From contig JACRKC010000016.1 in NCBI GenBank assembly GCA_016235555.1, positions 89,002-153,001 on the forward strand: a stretch of 64,000 nt of DNA, in the 5' to 3' direction. Positions 53,958 to 63,600 of the stretch are shown piece by piece (the first letter of the stretch is position 1; every line of letters begins with the position of its first letter). The translations under genes were made by a program, and so were the position numbers. The stretch comes from Verrucomicrobiota bacterium (GTDB lineage Bacteria; Verrucomicrobiota; Verrucomicrobiia; Opitutales; Opitutaceae). The notes beneath the pieces are model-generated. The model was not told where the DNA came from and did not search any database. It saw only the letters and a list, made by a program, of their open reading frames with translations.

Positions 53958-55547
53958 ATGAAAGTCCTCGTCGCTGACAAGATCTCACCCAAGGGAGTCG
54001 CCTATCTGCGTGCGCAGCCGGGCCTGGAGGTTGTTGAGGCTTACGGGTCTTCTCCGGAGAAGGTGCTCGAACTCGTGAAGGATGTGCACGCCATCGCGGT
54101 GCGCTCGGAGACGAAGATCACCACGGCGGTCTTTGCCGCCGCGCCGCTCCTGAAGGTCGTCGGCCGCGCCGGCGTGGGCGTGGACAACGTCGATGTCGAA
54201 GCCGCCACCGAGCGCGGCGTGGTGGTGATGAACACCCCCGCCGGCAACACCATCGCGACTGCCGAGCTCACCTTCACCCATATCCTGTGCGGCGCGCGTC
54301 CCGTGCCGCAGGCCGCCGCCTCGATGAAGCGGGGCGAGTGGGACCGGAAGAGTTTCTCCGGCATCGAGCTTTTCAAGAAGACGCTCGGCATCGTCGGCCT
54401 CGGCCGCATCGGCGGCGAAGTCGCGAAGCGCGCGCAGGCGTTCGGCATGCGCGTGCTGGCCTACGATCCGTATCTCGCGCCCAGTCGCGCCAAGGCCATG
54501 CAGGTCGAAATCGCGACGCTCGACGAAGTCGTCACGCAGGCGGACTACATCACGGTCCACATGCCGCTGACCGACGATACGAAATACATGATCGACGAGG
54601 CGGCGTTCGAGAAGTGCAAGAAGGGGCTCCGCATCTTCAACTGCGCCCGCGGCGGGATCATCAAGGAATCGGCCCTCGTCGCCGCGCTCAAATCCGGCAA
54701 GGTCGCCGCGGCCGGCCTCGATGTGTTCGAGGACGAGCCGCTCGCGAAGGACAGCGAGCTGCGTGCGCTCCCCAACGTCACCCTCACGCCGCACCTCGGC
54801 GCCTCGACGGCCGAGGCCCAGGAATCAGTCGGCATCGAGATCGCCGAGCAGATTGCCGACGTGCTCAACGGCGGTATCATCCGCAACGCGGTGAACATGC
54901 CCTCGATGGACGCCAATGCGGTGAAGGTCCTCGGCCCCTACCTCGATCTTGGCGCCAAGCTCGGCACGCTCGTCCAGCAAATCGGCGCCGCCCAGATCGC
55001 CACGTTGCGCATCACGTATTGGGGCAAGATCATCGACCTCGACGTCAACGCGGTCACGCGCGCGATCCAACGCGGTTTCCTGCGTCGCATCAGCGGCGAT
55101 TCGGTCAATTTCGTGAACGCCCCGTCGTTGCTCGAGCGTCTCGGCGTGCGCGCCGAGGTCATCAAGTCGACCGACGACTCCGGCTACACCGACCTCATCA
55201 AGGTCGAAGCCACAGCGGGCGAAGGCACCGTGTTTTCCGCCTCGGGCACGCTCATCGGCAAGGGCAACCAGCCGCGCATCGTCGAAATCAACGGCCGTGA
55301 GGTCGAGGTCGTCGCCGACGGCAAGCTGCTCGTCCTCGAAAACCAGGACGTGCCCGGCATGGTCGGCCAGGTGGGCACCATCCTCGGCAACGACAAGGTC
55401 AACATCGCCGACATGTCGCTCTCTCGTCTCACGCCCGGCGGCACGGCCTACATGGTGGTGCGCGTCGATACGGAGCCGAGCGAGTCCGCCCGCAAAGTCA
55501 TCAAGGGCCACGCCGCGATCAAGGTGGCGAAGTTCGTGCAGCTGTGA
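53958..55547 (+). CDS. serA: D-3-phosphoglycerate dehydrogenase
   Basis: A 529-residue long-form (type 1) PGDH that oxidises 3-phosphoglycerate to phosphohydroxypyruvate, the first step of serine synthesis. Blocks include VGRAGVGVDNVDVEAATERGVVVMNTPAGNTIATAE, the NAD motif LGIVGLGRIGGEVAKRA, FNCARGGIIKESAL (catalytic Arg), and ALPNVTLTPHLGASTAEAQ (catalytic His). An intervening ASB domain follows, and the ACT domain is at the C terminus (LVLENQDVPGMVGQVGTILGNDKVNIADMSL), suggesting serine feedback. ATG at 53958 (MKVLVADKIS) is the clear start. Confidence 0.95.
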   Translation: MKVLVADKISPKGVAYLRAQPGLEVVEAYGSSPEKVLELVKDVHAIAVRSETKITTAVFAAAPLLKVVGRAGVGVDNVDVEAATERGVVVMNTPAGNTIATAELTFTHILCGARPVPQAAASMKRGEWDRKSFSGIELFKKTLGIVGLGRIGGEVAKRAQAFGMRVLAYDPYLAPSRAKAMQVEIATLDEVVTQADYITVHMPLTDDTKYMIDEAAFEKCKKGLRIFNCARGGIIKESALVAALKSGKVAAAGLDVFEDEPLAKDSELRALPNVTLTPHLGASTAEAQESVGIEIAEQIADVLNGGIIRNAVNMPSMDANAVKVLGPYLDLGAKLGTLVQQIGAAQIATLRITYWGKIIDLDVNAVTRAIQRGFLRRISGDSVNFVNAPSLLERLGVRAEVIKSTDDSGYTDLIKVEATAGEGTVFSASGTLIGKGNQPRIVEINGREVEVVADGKLLVLENQDVPGMVGQVGTILGNDKVNIADMSLSRLTPGGTAYMVVRVDTEPSESARKVIKGHAAIKVAKFVQL

Positions 55548-55563
55548 ACATGCAAGTGCACCA

Positions 55564-55643
55564 GTGGAGGGCGGGGTCGCCGGCCCCCGCCGTTTCAGCG
55601 GAAATTGTTTTCCGAAGGGCGGGGTTCGGCGACCCCGCCCTAC
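55564..55643. repeat. GTAG-type REP pair between serA and plsY
   Basis: Left end GTGGAGGGCGGGGTCGCCG (55564 onward, GTGG in place of GTAG), a hairpin of GC-rich repeats, spacer, right hairpin GGCGGGGTTCGGCGACCCCG region and CTAC ending at 55643. It fills the 106-base gap, ending 11 bases before plsY. Confidence 0.78.
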
Positions 55644-55653
55644 AGCTTTCGCC

Positions 55654-56328
55654 ATGATCGTCCCGCTCCTCATCGCGGCCGTGGTCGGGTATCTGTTGGG
55701 CGCGCTGCCCTTCGGCTATCTCGTCGCGAAGGCGAAGGGCGTGAACATCTTCGAGGTCGGCTCGAAAAATCCCGGCGCGACGAATGTGCGCCGCGTGCTC
55801 GGGCACGGCCCAGGGAATCTCGTGCTGATTCTCGATGCGGCGAAGGGGGCGCTGGCGGTGTTCTTGTCTGTGCTGCTTGGGACTTCGTCGAAGTTCCGAA
55901 TTGGACCGGCCTTCAGTGGCAGCGAGGACCTGATGTCTGCGGCTACCGGTCAAATTGAATTACTTGCGATTGCCGGCCTCATCGCCGCCATCCTCGGCCA
56001 CAGCTTTTCCTGCTTCACCGGCTTCCGCGGCGGCAAGAGCGTCGCGACGGGCGCCGGCGGCTTCATCGTGCTCTTCCCGCCCGGTGCCGGTATCGCCCTC
56101 GTTGTCTTCGGCATCACGGTGGCAGCTACGCGCTACATCTCGCTCGGCTCGATGGTCGCCGCGATCACGTTGCCGCTCTCGGCGTATTTTCTGCACCGCT
56201 CGCCCTTGTTGATCGGTGTGTCGGTGGCGGTCGCGGCGTTTGTTGTCATCCGCCATCGCGCGAACATTTCTCGACTCATCGCCGGCACCGAAAGCAAGGT
56301 CGGCCAGAAGAAAGAAACACCCAAATGA
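55654..56328 (+). CDS. plsY: Acyl-phosphate:glycerol-3-phosphate acyltransferase
   Basis: A 224-residue polytopic membrane enzyme making 1-acyl-glycerol-3-phosphate from acyl-phosphate, the first step of phospholipid synthesis. It starts IVPLLIAAVVGYLLGALPFGYLVAK. The family's key blocks are GVNIFEVGSKNPGATNVRRVLG and LGHSFSCFTGFRGGKSVATGAGG. About seven hydrophobic segments; length typical (about 200-220). ATG at 55654 begins just after a REP element; earlier readings in this frame are antisense to other genes. The Lys-rich C terminus is cytoplasmic. Confidence 0.92.
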   Translation: MIVPLLIAAVVGYLLGALPFGYLVAKAKGVNIFEVGSKNPGATNVRRVLGHGPGNLVLILDAAKGALAVFLSVLLGTSSKFRIGPAFSGSEDLMSAATGQIELLAIAGLIAAILGHSFSCFTGFRGGKSVATGAGGFIVLFPPGAGIALVVFGITVAATRYISLGSMVAAITLPLSAYFLHRSPLLIGVSVAVAAFVVIRHRANISRLIAGTESKVGQKKETPK

Positions 56329-56342
56329 AACCCGGTTTCGTT

Positions 56343-56408
56343 GTAGCGGCGGTCTATGACCGCCGAAATCCATCCTCGACTCTCCCGGCGGTCACAGACC
56401 GCCGCTAC
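56343..56408. repeat. GTAG-type REP pair between plsY and hom
   Basis: GTAG at 56343, hairpin GCGGTC-TAT-GACCGC, spacer, hairpin GCGGTC-ACA-GACCGC, CTAC ending at 56408. Located entirely in the 91-base gap, 11 bases before hom. Confidence 0.88.
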
Positions 56409-56419
56409 AGCATTTCAGC

Positions 56420-57742
56420 ATGAGCGCCCCCACGACGATCAACATCGGCATCTGCGGCCTCGGCACGGTGGGGCAGGGCGTGTGGAAACATATCTCCGCC
56501 AATCGCGCCGACCTCGAGTCGCGACTCGGCGTGAAACTCAACCTCGCCCGCGCCGCCGTGCGCGACCTCAAGAAACCGCGCGCGGTGAAAATCCCCGCGA
56601 GCAAGCTCACCGCCGACCCGATGGCGGTCGCAACCGATCCGTCGCTCCACATCGTGTGCGAGCTGATGGGCGGCACCACGCTCGCCCGCAAGGTCACGCT
56701 CGCCGCGCTGCGCACCGGCAAGATCGTCGTCTCCGCCAACAAGGCGCTCATCTGCGAGCACGGCGCGGAAATTTTCGCGACGGCGCAGAAACACGGCGGC
56801 CACTTCTTTTTCGAGGCCTCGGTCGCCGGCGGCATTCCGATCATCAAGGCGCTGCGCGAGGGCCTCGTCGCGAACCGCTTCCCGCGCATCTACGGCATCC
56901 TGAACGGCACGTGTAACTACATCCTCACGCAGATGGAGGATCGCGATGCGCCTTACGCGCAGGTGCTCGCCGACGCCAAGCGCCTCGGCTACGCGGAAGC
57001 CGACGAGTCGCTCGACGTCGACGGCTGGGACACCGCGCACAAGGCCAGCGTGCTCGCCTGGCTCGCGCACGGCGTGTGGGTCAAGACCGACCAGATGATC
57101 GTCGAGGGCATCTCGCGCATCACGCCGGCCGATTTCAAGAACGCGTCCGTGCTCGGCTTTGGCATCAAGCTTCTCGCCGTCATCACGCGCGACGTGGCGA
57201 AAAACGAACTCTGCGTGCGCGTGCACCCGACGCTGCTCCCCGAGGGCAACGTCGTCGCCAACGTCAGCGGCGTGTTCAACGCGGTTTCCGTCAACGGCGA
57301 CGTGGTCGGCACCACGTTTTATAGCGGCCGCGGCGCCGGCCAGGACGCCACGGCGAGCGCCGTGATCAGCGACATCGCCGATGCCGCAGCGCTCCTGCAG
57401 TTCGGCAAGGGCGCGCACCTCATCAAAGAGGTGACGACCCCCGTGCGCGAAACCTGCCGCCTCGCTCCACCCGAGAGCATCCGTTGCCGCTACTACCTGC
57501 GCCTCACCGTCAAGGATCAGCCCGGCGTGCTCGCGCGCGTCGCCTCCGCGATGGCGCGCCACCACGTAAGCATCGCGAGCGTCATTCAGAATCCTTCCGA
57601 GCATGTTGGCGCCGCCTCGCTGGTGTTGACGACGCACGAGAGCAACGAGCGCGCCATGCAGGCCACACTGCGCGAGCTCACCAAGCTCTCCAGCACGCTC
57701 GACACGCCGGTGCTGCTGCGCATCGGGGACTTCAACGATTAG
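56420..57742 (+). CDS. hom: Homoserine dehydrogenase
   Basis: A 440-residue enzyme reducing aspartate semialdehyde to homoserine. N-terminal NAD(P) motif INIGICGLGTVGQGVWKHI, catalytic-domain block VSANKALICEHGAEIF, FEASVAGGIPIIKALREGL, RIYGILNGTCNYILTQM, GYAEADESLDVDGWDTAHKA, and GRGAGQDATASAVISDIAD. The C-terminal ACT domain (YYLRLTVKDQPGVLARVASAMARHHVSIASV) suggests threonine regulation. It is followed by lysC and thrC in the same orientation, making a threonine cluster. ATG at 56420. Confidence 0.96.
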   Translation: MSAPTTINIGICGLGTVGQGVWKHISANRADLESRLGVKLNLARAAVRDLKKPRAVKIPASKLTADPMAVATDPSLHIVCELMGGTTLARKVTLAALRTGKIVVSANKALICEHGAEIFATAQKHGGHFFFEASVAGGIPIIKALREGLVANRFPRIYGILNGTCNYILTQMEDRDAPYAQVLADAKRLGYAEADESLDVDGWDTAHKASVLAWLAHGVWVKTDQMIVEGISRITPADFKNASVLGFGIKLLAVITRDVAKNELCVRVHPTLLPEGNVVANVSGVFNAVSVNGDVVGTTFYSGRGAGQDATASAVISDIADAAALLQFGKGAHLIKEVTTPVRETCRLAPPESIRCRYYLRLTVKDQPGVLARVASAMARHHVSIASVIQNPSEHVGAASLVLTTHESNERAMQATLRELTKLSSTLDTPVLLRIGDFND

Positions 57743-57848
57743 TTTTTAGTTGAGAGCTGAGAGTTGAGGGTCCCGCACACTCAATTCTCACTCTCAAGAC
57801 CCCCGCTGTTTTCTCTCAACGCTCAACCCTCAACTCTCAACTCCTCCA
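57743..57848. repeat. Tandem AGTTGAG-type heptamers between hom and lysC
   Basis: Repeated TTGAGAG/CTGAGAG units on the left and their complements (CTCAACC, CTCAACTCTCAACTC) on the right, so the region can form a long imperfect hairpin. The family also lies inside uvrA at 17059-17090. No gene or terminator T tract is visible. Confidence 0.75.
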
Positions 57849-59063
57849 GTGGCCAGAATCGTCCAAAAATACGGCGGCACCTCGGTCGGTGACGTCGACC
57901 GCATCAAGAACGTCGCCAACCGCATCAAGGTGGCGCGCGACGCCGGCAACGAACTCGTTGTCGTCGTCTCCGCCCGCGCCGGCGTGACCAACGAGCTCAT
58001 TGCCCGCGCCAAGGCGGTGAACCCGAACCCGAGCGAGCGCGAGATGGATCAGCTCCTTGCGATCGGCGAGCAGGAGACCATCGCCCTCACCGCGATGGCG
58101 CTGCACGGCGTCGGCGTCGAGGCCGTGAGCATGACCGGCGCGCAGGCCGGCATCACCACCGACAAGGTTTACACCAAGGCCAAAATCAAAGGCATCAACG
58201 CCAAGGCGCTCGAGCGCGACCTCAAGGCCGGCAAGGTGATCATTGTCGCCGGCTTCCAGGGCATCGACGACGAGGGGCAGACCACGACGCTCGGCCGCGG
58301 CGGCTCCGACCTCACCGCCATCGCGCTCGCCGCCGCCGTGAAGGCCGACAAGTGCGAGATCTACACCGACGTCGACGGCGTCTACACCGCCGACCCGCGC
58401 GTCGTGAAAGACGCGAAGAAACTCAACGAGATCTCCTACGATGAGATGCTTGAACTCGCCTCCCTCGGCTCGAAGGTCATGCAGACCCGCTCCGTCGAGT
58501 TCGCCGCCAAATACAACGTCGTTTTCGAAGTCCGCTCCTCTTTCAACAACAACCCAGGAACCATCGTGAAACAAGAAGTCGCCTACATGGAAAAGATCGT
58601 CGTCCGCGGGGTCGCGGTCGACAAGGATCAGGCCAAGGTCGTCGTCAGCAACATCGCCGACAAGCCCGGCACCGCGGCCAAGGTCTTCCGCGCACTCGCC
58701 GACGCCAATGTCAACGTCGACATGATCGTGCAGAACGTCGGCCGCGGCGGCGTGGCGAACCTCACGTTCACGGTCCCACTCACCGAGAAGGACAAGGCCC
58801 AGCGCTCGCTCGCGCCGGTGCTCAAAGCCGTCGGCGGCGAGGTCGCGGTTGACGAGAAGATCGCGAAGCTTTCGGTCGTCGGCGTCGGTATGCGCACCCA
58901 CAGTGGCGTGGCCGCGACGCTCTTCGACGCCCTCGCCAAGGCCGGCATCAACCTGGAACTCATCAGCACATCCGAGATCAAAATCTCCGTCGTGATCGCC
59001 AAGGATCAGGCCGACGAGGCCGCGCGCGTCGCGCACAAGGCGTTCGAGTTGGATAAGCTCTGA
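57849..59063 (+). CDS. lysC: Aspartate kinase
   Basis: A 404-residue enzyme phosphorylating aspartate, first step to lysine, methionine and threonine. N-terminal motif IVQKYGGTSVGDVDRIKNVA, the kinase segment VVVSARAGVTNELI, the ATP/aspartate region TTLGRGGSDLTAIALAAA with CEIYTDVDGVYTADPRVV, and two C-terminal ACT domains (RGVAVDKDQAKVVVSNIADKPGTAAKVF; LSVVGVGMRTHSGVAATLFDALAKAGINLELISTSEIKISVVI). Monofunctional class. GTG at 57849 is the start; the preceding base run is a heptamer repeat. It sits between hom and thrC. Confidence 0.96.
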   Translation: MARIVQKYGGTSVGDVDRIKNVANRIKVARDAGNELVVVVSARAGVTNELIARAKAVNPNPSEREMDQLLAIGEQETIALTAMALHGVGVEAVSMTGAQAGITTDKVYTKAKIKGINAKALERDLKAGKVIIVAGFQGIDDEGQTTTLGRGGSDLTAIALAAAVKADKCEIYTDVDGVYTADPRVVKDAKKLNEISYDEMLELASLGSKVMQTRSVEFAAKYNVVFEVRSSFNNNPGTIVKQEVAYMEKIVVRGVAVDKDQAKVVVSNIADKPGTAAKVFRALADANVNVDMIVQNVGRGGVANLTFTVPLTEKDKAQRSLAPVLKAVGGEVAVDEKIAKLSVVGVGMRTHSGVAATLFDALAKAGINLELISTSEIKISVVIAKDQADEAARVAHKAFELDKL

Positions 59064-59067
59064 GCGG

Positions 59068-59162
59068 GTAGGGCCGGCTCTCCGAGCCGGCCTGGGTTGG
59101 ACGGAGCGAGTCGGAGAATTCGCCCGCTGGAACTCAGGCCGGTTCGGAGAACCGGCCCCACC
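59068..59162. repeat. GTAG-type REP pair between lysC and thrC
   Basis: GTAG at 59068 with hairpin GGCCGGCTC-TC-CGAGCCGGCC, spacer, hairpin GCCGGTTC-GG-AGAACCGGC, ending CCCCACC (a variant of CCTACC). The left half matches 23184 onward almost exactly. Eleven bases before the thrC ATG. Confidence 0.85.
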
Positions 59163-59172
59163 AAACAGACCG

Positions 59173-60537
59173 ATGCGCTTTCTCTCCACTCGCGGCCAGA
59201 CGCCCGCCCTCGGCTTCTCCGATGCCGTCGCCACCGGCCTCGCGCCGGACGGCGGCTTGTTCCTGCCGGAGTCGCTACCGGATTTCTCGGGCGATCTGAA
59301 GCGCTTCGAAGGACTCGGCTACGCAGAGTTGTGTTTCGAATTCATGCGCGTGTTCGCGACGGACATCCCGGCCGACACGCTGCGCGCGCTCGTCGCGCAG
59401 AGCTACACGAAGTTCACCGATCCGGCGATCGCGCCGCTGAAACCGCTCGGAAAAAACCTCTACGTGCTCGAGCTGTGGCACGGGCCGACGCTCGCGTTCA
59501 AGGATTTCGCGCTCCAGTTGCTCGGCAACCTTTACGCGCACCAGTGTGCCACGCGCCGCGAGACGATCAACGTCCTCGGCGCCACGTCCGGCGACACCGG
59601 CGCAGCGGCGATACACGGCCTAATCGGCCGGCCGGGCACCGCGATTTTCATTCTCTATCCGGATGGCCGCGTGTCGCCCTTGCAGGAGCGGCAGATGGCG
59701 TGCACCGGCGCGGGCAACGTCTTCGCGCTCGCAGTCGACGGCACGTTTGACGACGCGCAGGCGACGTTGAAGGAGATCTTCGGTGACCAGGCGTTCCGCA
59801 CACGGCACCGGCTGTCGGCGGTCAACTCGATCAACCTCGCGCGCGTGCTCGCGCAGTGCGTTTACTACCTTTACGCGTGGCTCAAGCTGCCGGCCTCGGA
59901 GCGCGACAACGTCGAGTTTGTCGTGCCGACCGGGAATTTCGGCAACGTGCTCGCCGGTTGGATGCTCCAGAAAATGGGCGTGCCGATCCGCGGCTTCCGC
60001 GTCGCGACGAACCAGAATGACATCCTCTACCGCCTCTTCACGACGGGCGAGTATCGCGTGGGCGCCGTGCAGCCGAGCCTCGCGCCGTCGATGGACATCC
60101 AGGTGGCGTCGAATTTCGAGCGCTTCATCTACTTCGCGGTCAGCCGCGACCCGGCGCGCGTGCGCACGGTGATGGAGACGTTCAAGCAGACGGGCGCCTA
60201 CACGTTCGAGCATTTCAACCGCGACACCTTCAGTGCGTCGCGCTGCACGGACGCGGAGATTCCCGGCATCATTGCGCGGGTCCATCGCGAGCACGGCTAC
60301 GTGGCCGATCCGCACACGGCGTGCGGCTTCAAGGAACTGCGCTCCGATCGCGTGAATGTCGTCCTCTCGACCGCGAGCCCGGCCAAGTTTCCCGATACGA
60401 TCCGCGCCGCCACCGGCGTCGAGCCGACGCATTCGAGTCTCGAAGGGCTCAAGGCAAAGCCGATCGTGAAGCATCACCTCAAGGCCGAGCCGGCGGCGAT
60501 TCGCGCGTTCATCGACGCCCACGCGGTTTCCCGCTGA
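59173..60537 (+). CDS. thrC: Threonine synthase
   Basis: A 454-residue PLP enzyme converting O-phosphohomoserine to threonine. The N-terminal Thr_synth_N region (MRFLSTRGQTPALGFSDAVATGLAPDGGLFLPE) identifies the long (E. coli/fungal) type. The PLP lysine is in HGPTLAFKDFALQLLG, the phosphate-binding loop is NVLGATSGDTGAAAIHGLIG, and the C-terminal part has FVVPTGNFGNVLAGWML. It completes the hom-lysC-thrC cluster. ATG at 59173. Confidence 0.96.
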   Translation: MRFLSTRGQTPALGFSDAVATGLAPDGGLFLPESLPDFSGDLKRFEGLGYAELCFEFMRVFATDIPADTLRALVAQSYTKFTDPAIAPLKPLGKNLYVLELWHGPTLAFKDFALQLLGNLYAHQCATRRETINVLGATSGDTGAAAIHGLIGRPGTAIFILYPDGRVSPLQERQMACTGAGNVFALAVDGTFDDAQATLKEIFGDQAFRTRHRLSAVNSINLARVLAQCVYYLYAWLKLPASERDNVEFVVPTGNFGNVLAGWMLQKMGVPIRGFRVATNQNDILYRLFTTGEYRVGAVQPSLAPSMDIQVASNFERFIYFAVSRDPARVRTVMETFKQTGAYTFEHFNRDTFSASRCTDAEIPGIIARVHREHGYVADPHTACGFKELRSDRVNVVLSTASPAKFPDTIRAATGVEPTHSSLEGLKAKPIVKHHLKAEPAAIRAFIDAHAVSR

Positions 60538-60687
60538 ACGGGCGGGCCCCGGGAGTTAATGATATAAGCGGGGCGGCGCTGGTTCGCCACGCCCGCCGGG
60601 GGTTTATTCGTGGCCTGACCGTTTCGCGGCACGGTGGACGGGCCTGCGCTGTCCGGCGCGCCGCCAAACCCCAACACCTCCGTCACC

Positions 60688-63600
60688 ATGAAAACCTCCA
60701 TGCTGGCCGGCAGCCTCCACCGGTTTGCCGCCCTCCTGCTCTCGCTCTTCACGGCCCATCTCGTCGCCGCGCAGTCTTCCACCGGCGCCATCACCGGCCG
60801 CGTGCTCAACCCCGCCACCGGCGAATACATCCGCAATGTCGAAGTGCGCATCGAGGGCACGCCGCAGCTGGCGGTCTCCGAAGACGGCGGCATCTACCGG
60901 CTGAGCAACGCGCCGGTCGGCGCCGTCACGTTGGTGGCCACCTATACGGGCCACGAGACGATGACCACGAAGGTGACGGTCACCGCCGGCGGCACCGTCA
61001 CCCATGACTTCGAACTCGCCCCGACCGGATCGCGCCGCGTGGGCGAGGAAGTCATCAAGCTGGGGGCGTTCATCGTCGAGACCGAGCGTGAGGGACAGGC
61101 CAAGGCGGTCTCGGAACAGAAGACGGCGATGAACGCGAAGTTCGTGGTCGCCGCCGACAACTTCGGCGACATCGCGGAAGGCAACATCGGCGAGTTCCTG
61201 AAATTCATGCCGGGCATCACGCTGGATTACGTCGAGACAGACACCCGCGCCGCCCGTATGGGCGGGCTCGAGGCGCGCTACGGCTACGTCACACTCGATG
61301 GCAACACGATGGCCAACGCCTTCAACGGTTCGTTCAGCCAGGACCAGCGCCAGTTCGAATTCGAGACCGTCTCGATCAACAACATCGAGTCGATCGAGGT
61401 GAACAAGACGCTCAGCGCCGACATGCCGGGCGACGCGCCCGCCGGCACCGTCAACCTCCGCTCGAAAAGCGCGCTCGACCGCAAGGGCATGCGTTTCAAC
61501 TACACCGTGGGCCTCATCGGGAACCAATACGAATACACGCTCCGCAGCACCCCGCGGCACGACGACCACACGCACCCGAAGTCGCGCCCGACCGTCACCT
61601 TCGACTACTCCAACCAGTATCTCGGCAAACTGGGCGTGCAGCTCAACTTCTCCTCGACGAGTGTCTTCAAGGAGCAGTTTCGCAACGGCATGACCTACGA
61701 CTACACCTCGGCGCAGGCCGTCGCCGCCGGCCACCCGCTGATCACGGCGATCAACTTCAAGGATGGTCCGAAGCTGACCACGAAATACTCCGGTGGCGCG
61801 AAATTCGATTTCCAGCCGTGGGACCGGAATCTCCGCCTTTCGCTGACGACGAGCTACACCTACTTCAGCGACGTGATTGCGAACCGGAACCTGAACTTCC
61901 GCGTGAGCTCCGCACAGAGCGGCACCAACGCCGGGCTCACGCGTGTCGTCGCCGCCCCCAGCGGCGCCAACGCCAACACCCGCCTCGAGCAATCCGGCAG
62001 CCACGGCAACAAGAAGAGCGACAACACGTTTCTCTCGCTGGGCTACGACTACAAACGCGGCCGGTTCAGCTCCGATGCCTCGTTCGCCATCAATCGGGCG
62101 CGCATCCAGAACGGCAGTCTGCACATGGGCGCGGTCGACAACGCCAACGTGCAGCTCACGCGGATCGGCTGGACGGCGGAGCGGCCGAACAACGACTCGT
62201 CGTCGTGGTATTTCACGCAGAACTCCGGCGCGAGCTGGTTCGATCTCGCCAACTGGGGCCGCAACGACGCGCAGGCGGGCAACATCACCAACACGCGCAG
62301 CCGCGGCAAAACCGAGCAATACACCGCCAAGCTCAACGCGAAGTATGTGATGCCGTGGCAGACGCCGACCTTCTTGTCGGCCGGGCTTTTCGAGCAGGTG
62401 GCCAACCGCCGCCGCGACCAGAACTACGCCAACACCCTGACCTACGTCGGCGCGACCGGAAACCAGTTGAACGCGATCATGCCCGCGTCGCCGGCGGACT
62501 TCCGTTTCGTGCAATGGGGCGGCAACCTCGCGGCGCTCCCGGTGCCGGACAAGGCGGCGCTCTTCCAGCTCCAATCCACCAACCCGGGCTTCTTCACGCA
62601 GACGGTCGCCAACAACGCCGCCAACCTCGAAACCATCCTGAGCAGTCCGCAGAGCGCGCAGGAAACCGTCCGCGCGGTCTACCTGCAGGGCAACACGCGC
62701 ATCGGCCAGTGGCAGCTCCAGACTGGAGCGCGCTACGAGGAGACCAGCACGATCAGCGCGGTGCCCTCGATCGTGCCGGTGTCGAAGAACCCGTTCGCAA
62801 TCCGGAACGCGAACGGCACCTTCTCGGCCGCCTCCACGCCGGACTACGTCAGCTACAAATACTCGAAAGGCTTGGTGAAATCCTACGGCGACTACGGCGA
62901 CTGGATGCCGAGCGCCTCGGCGAAATACCGGATCAACCGCAACCTCGGCCTCAAGCTCGGCTACAACAAGGCGATCAAGCGCCCCAATCTCGCGCAGGTG
63001 GCCGGCGCCTGGTCGATCGACGAGGCCAACGCGGACATCACGATCCCGAATCCCAGTCTCACGCCGGAGCGTTCCGAAACCTACTCGGCGATGCTGGAAT
63101 ATTACCTCGAGCCCGCCGGCGCCGTGAGCGTGCACCTGTTTGAGCGCATCCTGAACGGCGCGACCGAGACGTTCACCGCGACGGCGCAGGAGGCCGGTTA
63201 CGGCAACGACCCGCTCTACAGCAGCTACGACTTCATCAGCTTCCGCAACATCCCCGGCACGACGCGCGTGAAGGGCATCGAGCTGAGCTATTCGCAGCAG
63301 CTCACGTTCTTCAGATCAGAGTGGCTGCGCGGCATCGGCGTGTTTGGCACCTATTCGCGGTTCGCACGGCATCCGCGGCCGACGGGGTTCATCCCGCAGA
63401 ATGCCACGGGCGGTCTCAGCTACCGCTACAAGAATTTCAGCGGCAACATCGGCGCCACGTGGACGGATGAGAACATCATCAGCTACAATTCATCCACTGC
63501 CCTGTTTTTCGCCCGCGAGCCCCAATACCTCAAACAGCGCGTGATCGGCGACATCGGCCTGGCTTACAAGCTGGGCCGTCACGCGAGCCTGTTTCTTTCC

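Noticed and set aside
57743..57848. Attenuator or leader peptide for threonine genes
   Set aside because: No Thr/Ile-rich short frame or terminator-U tract was seen. The region is explained by heptamer repeats.
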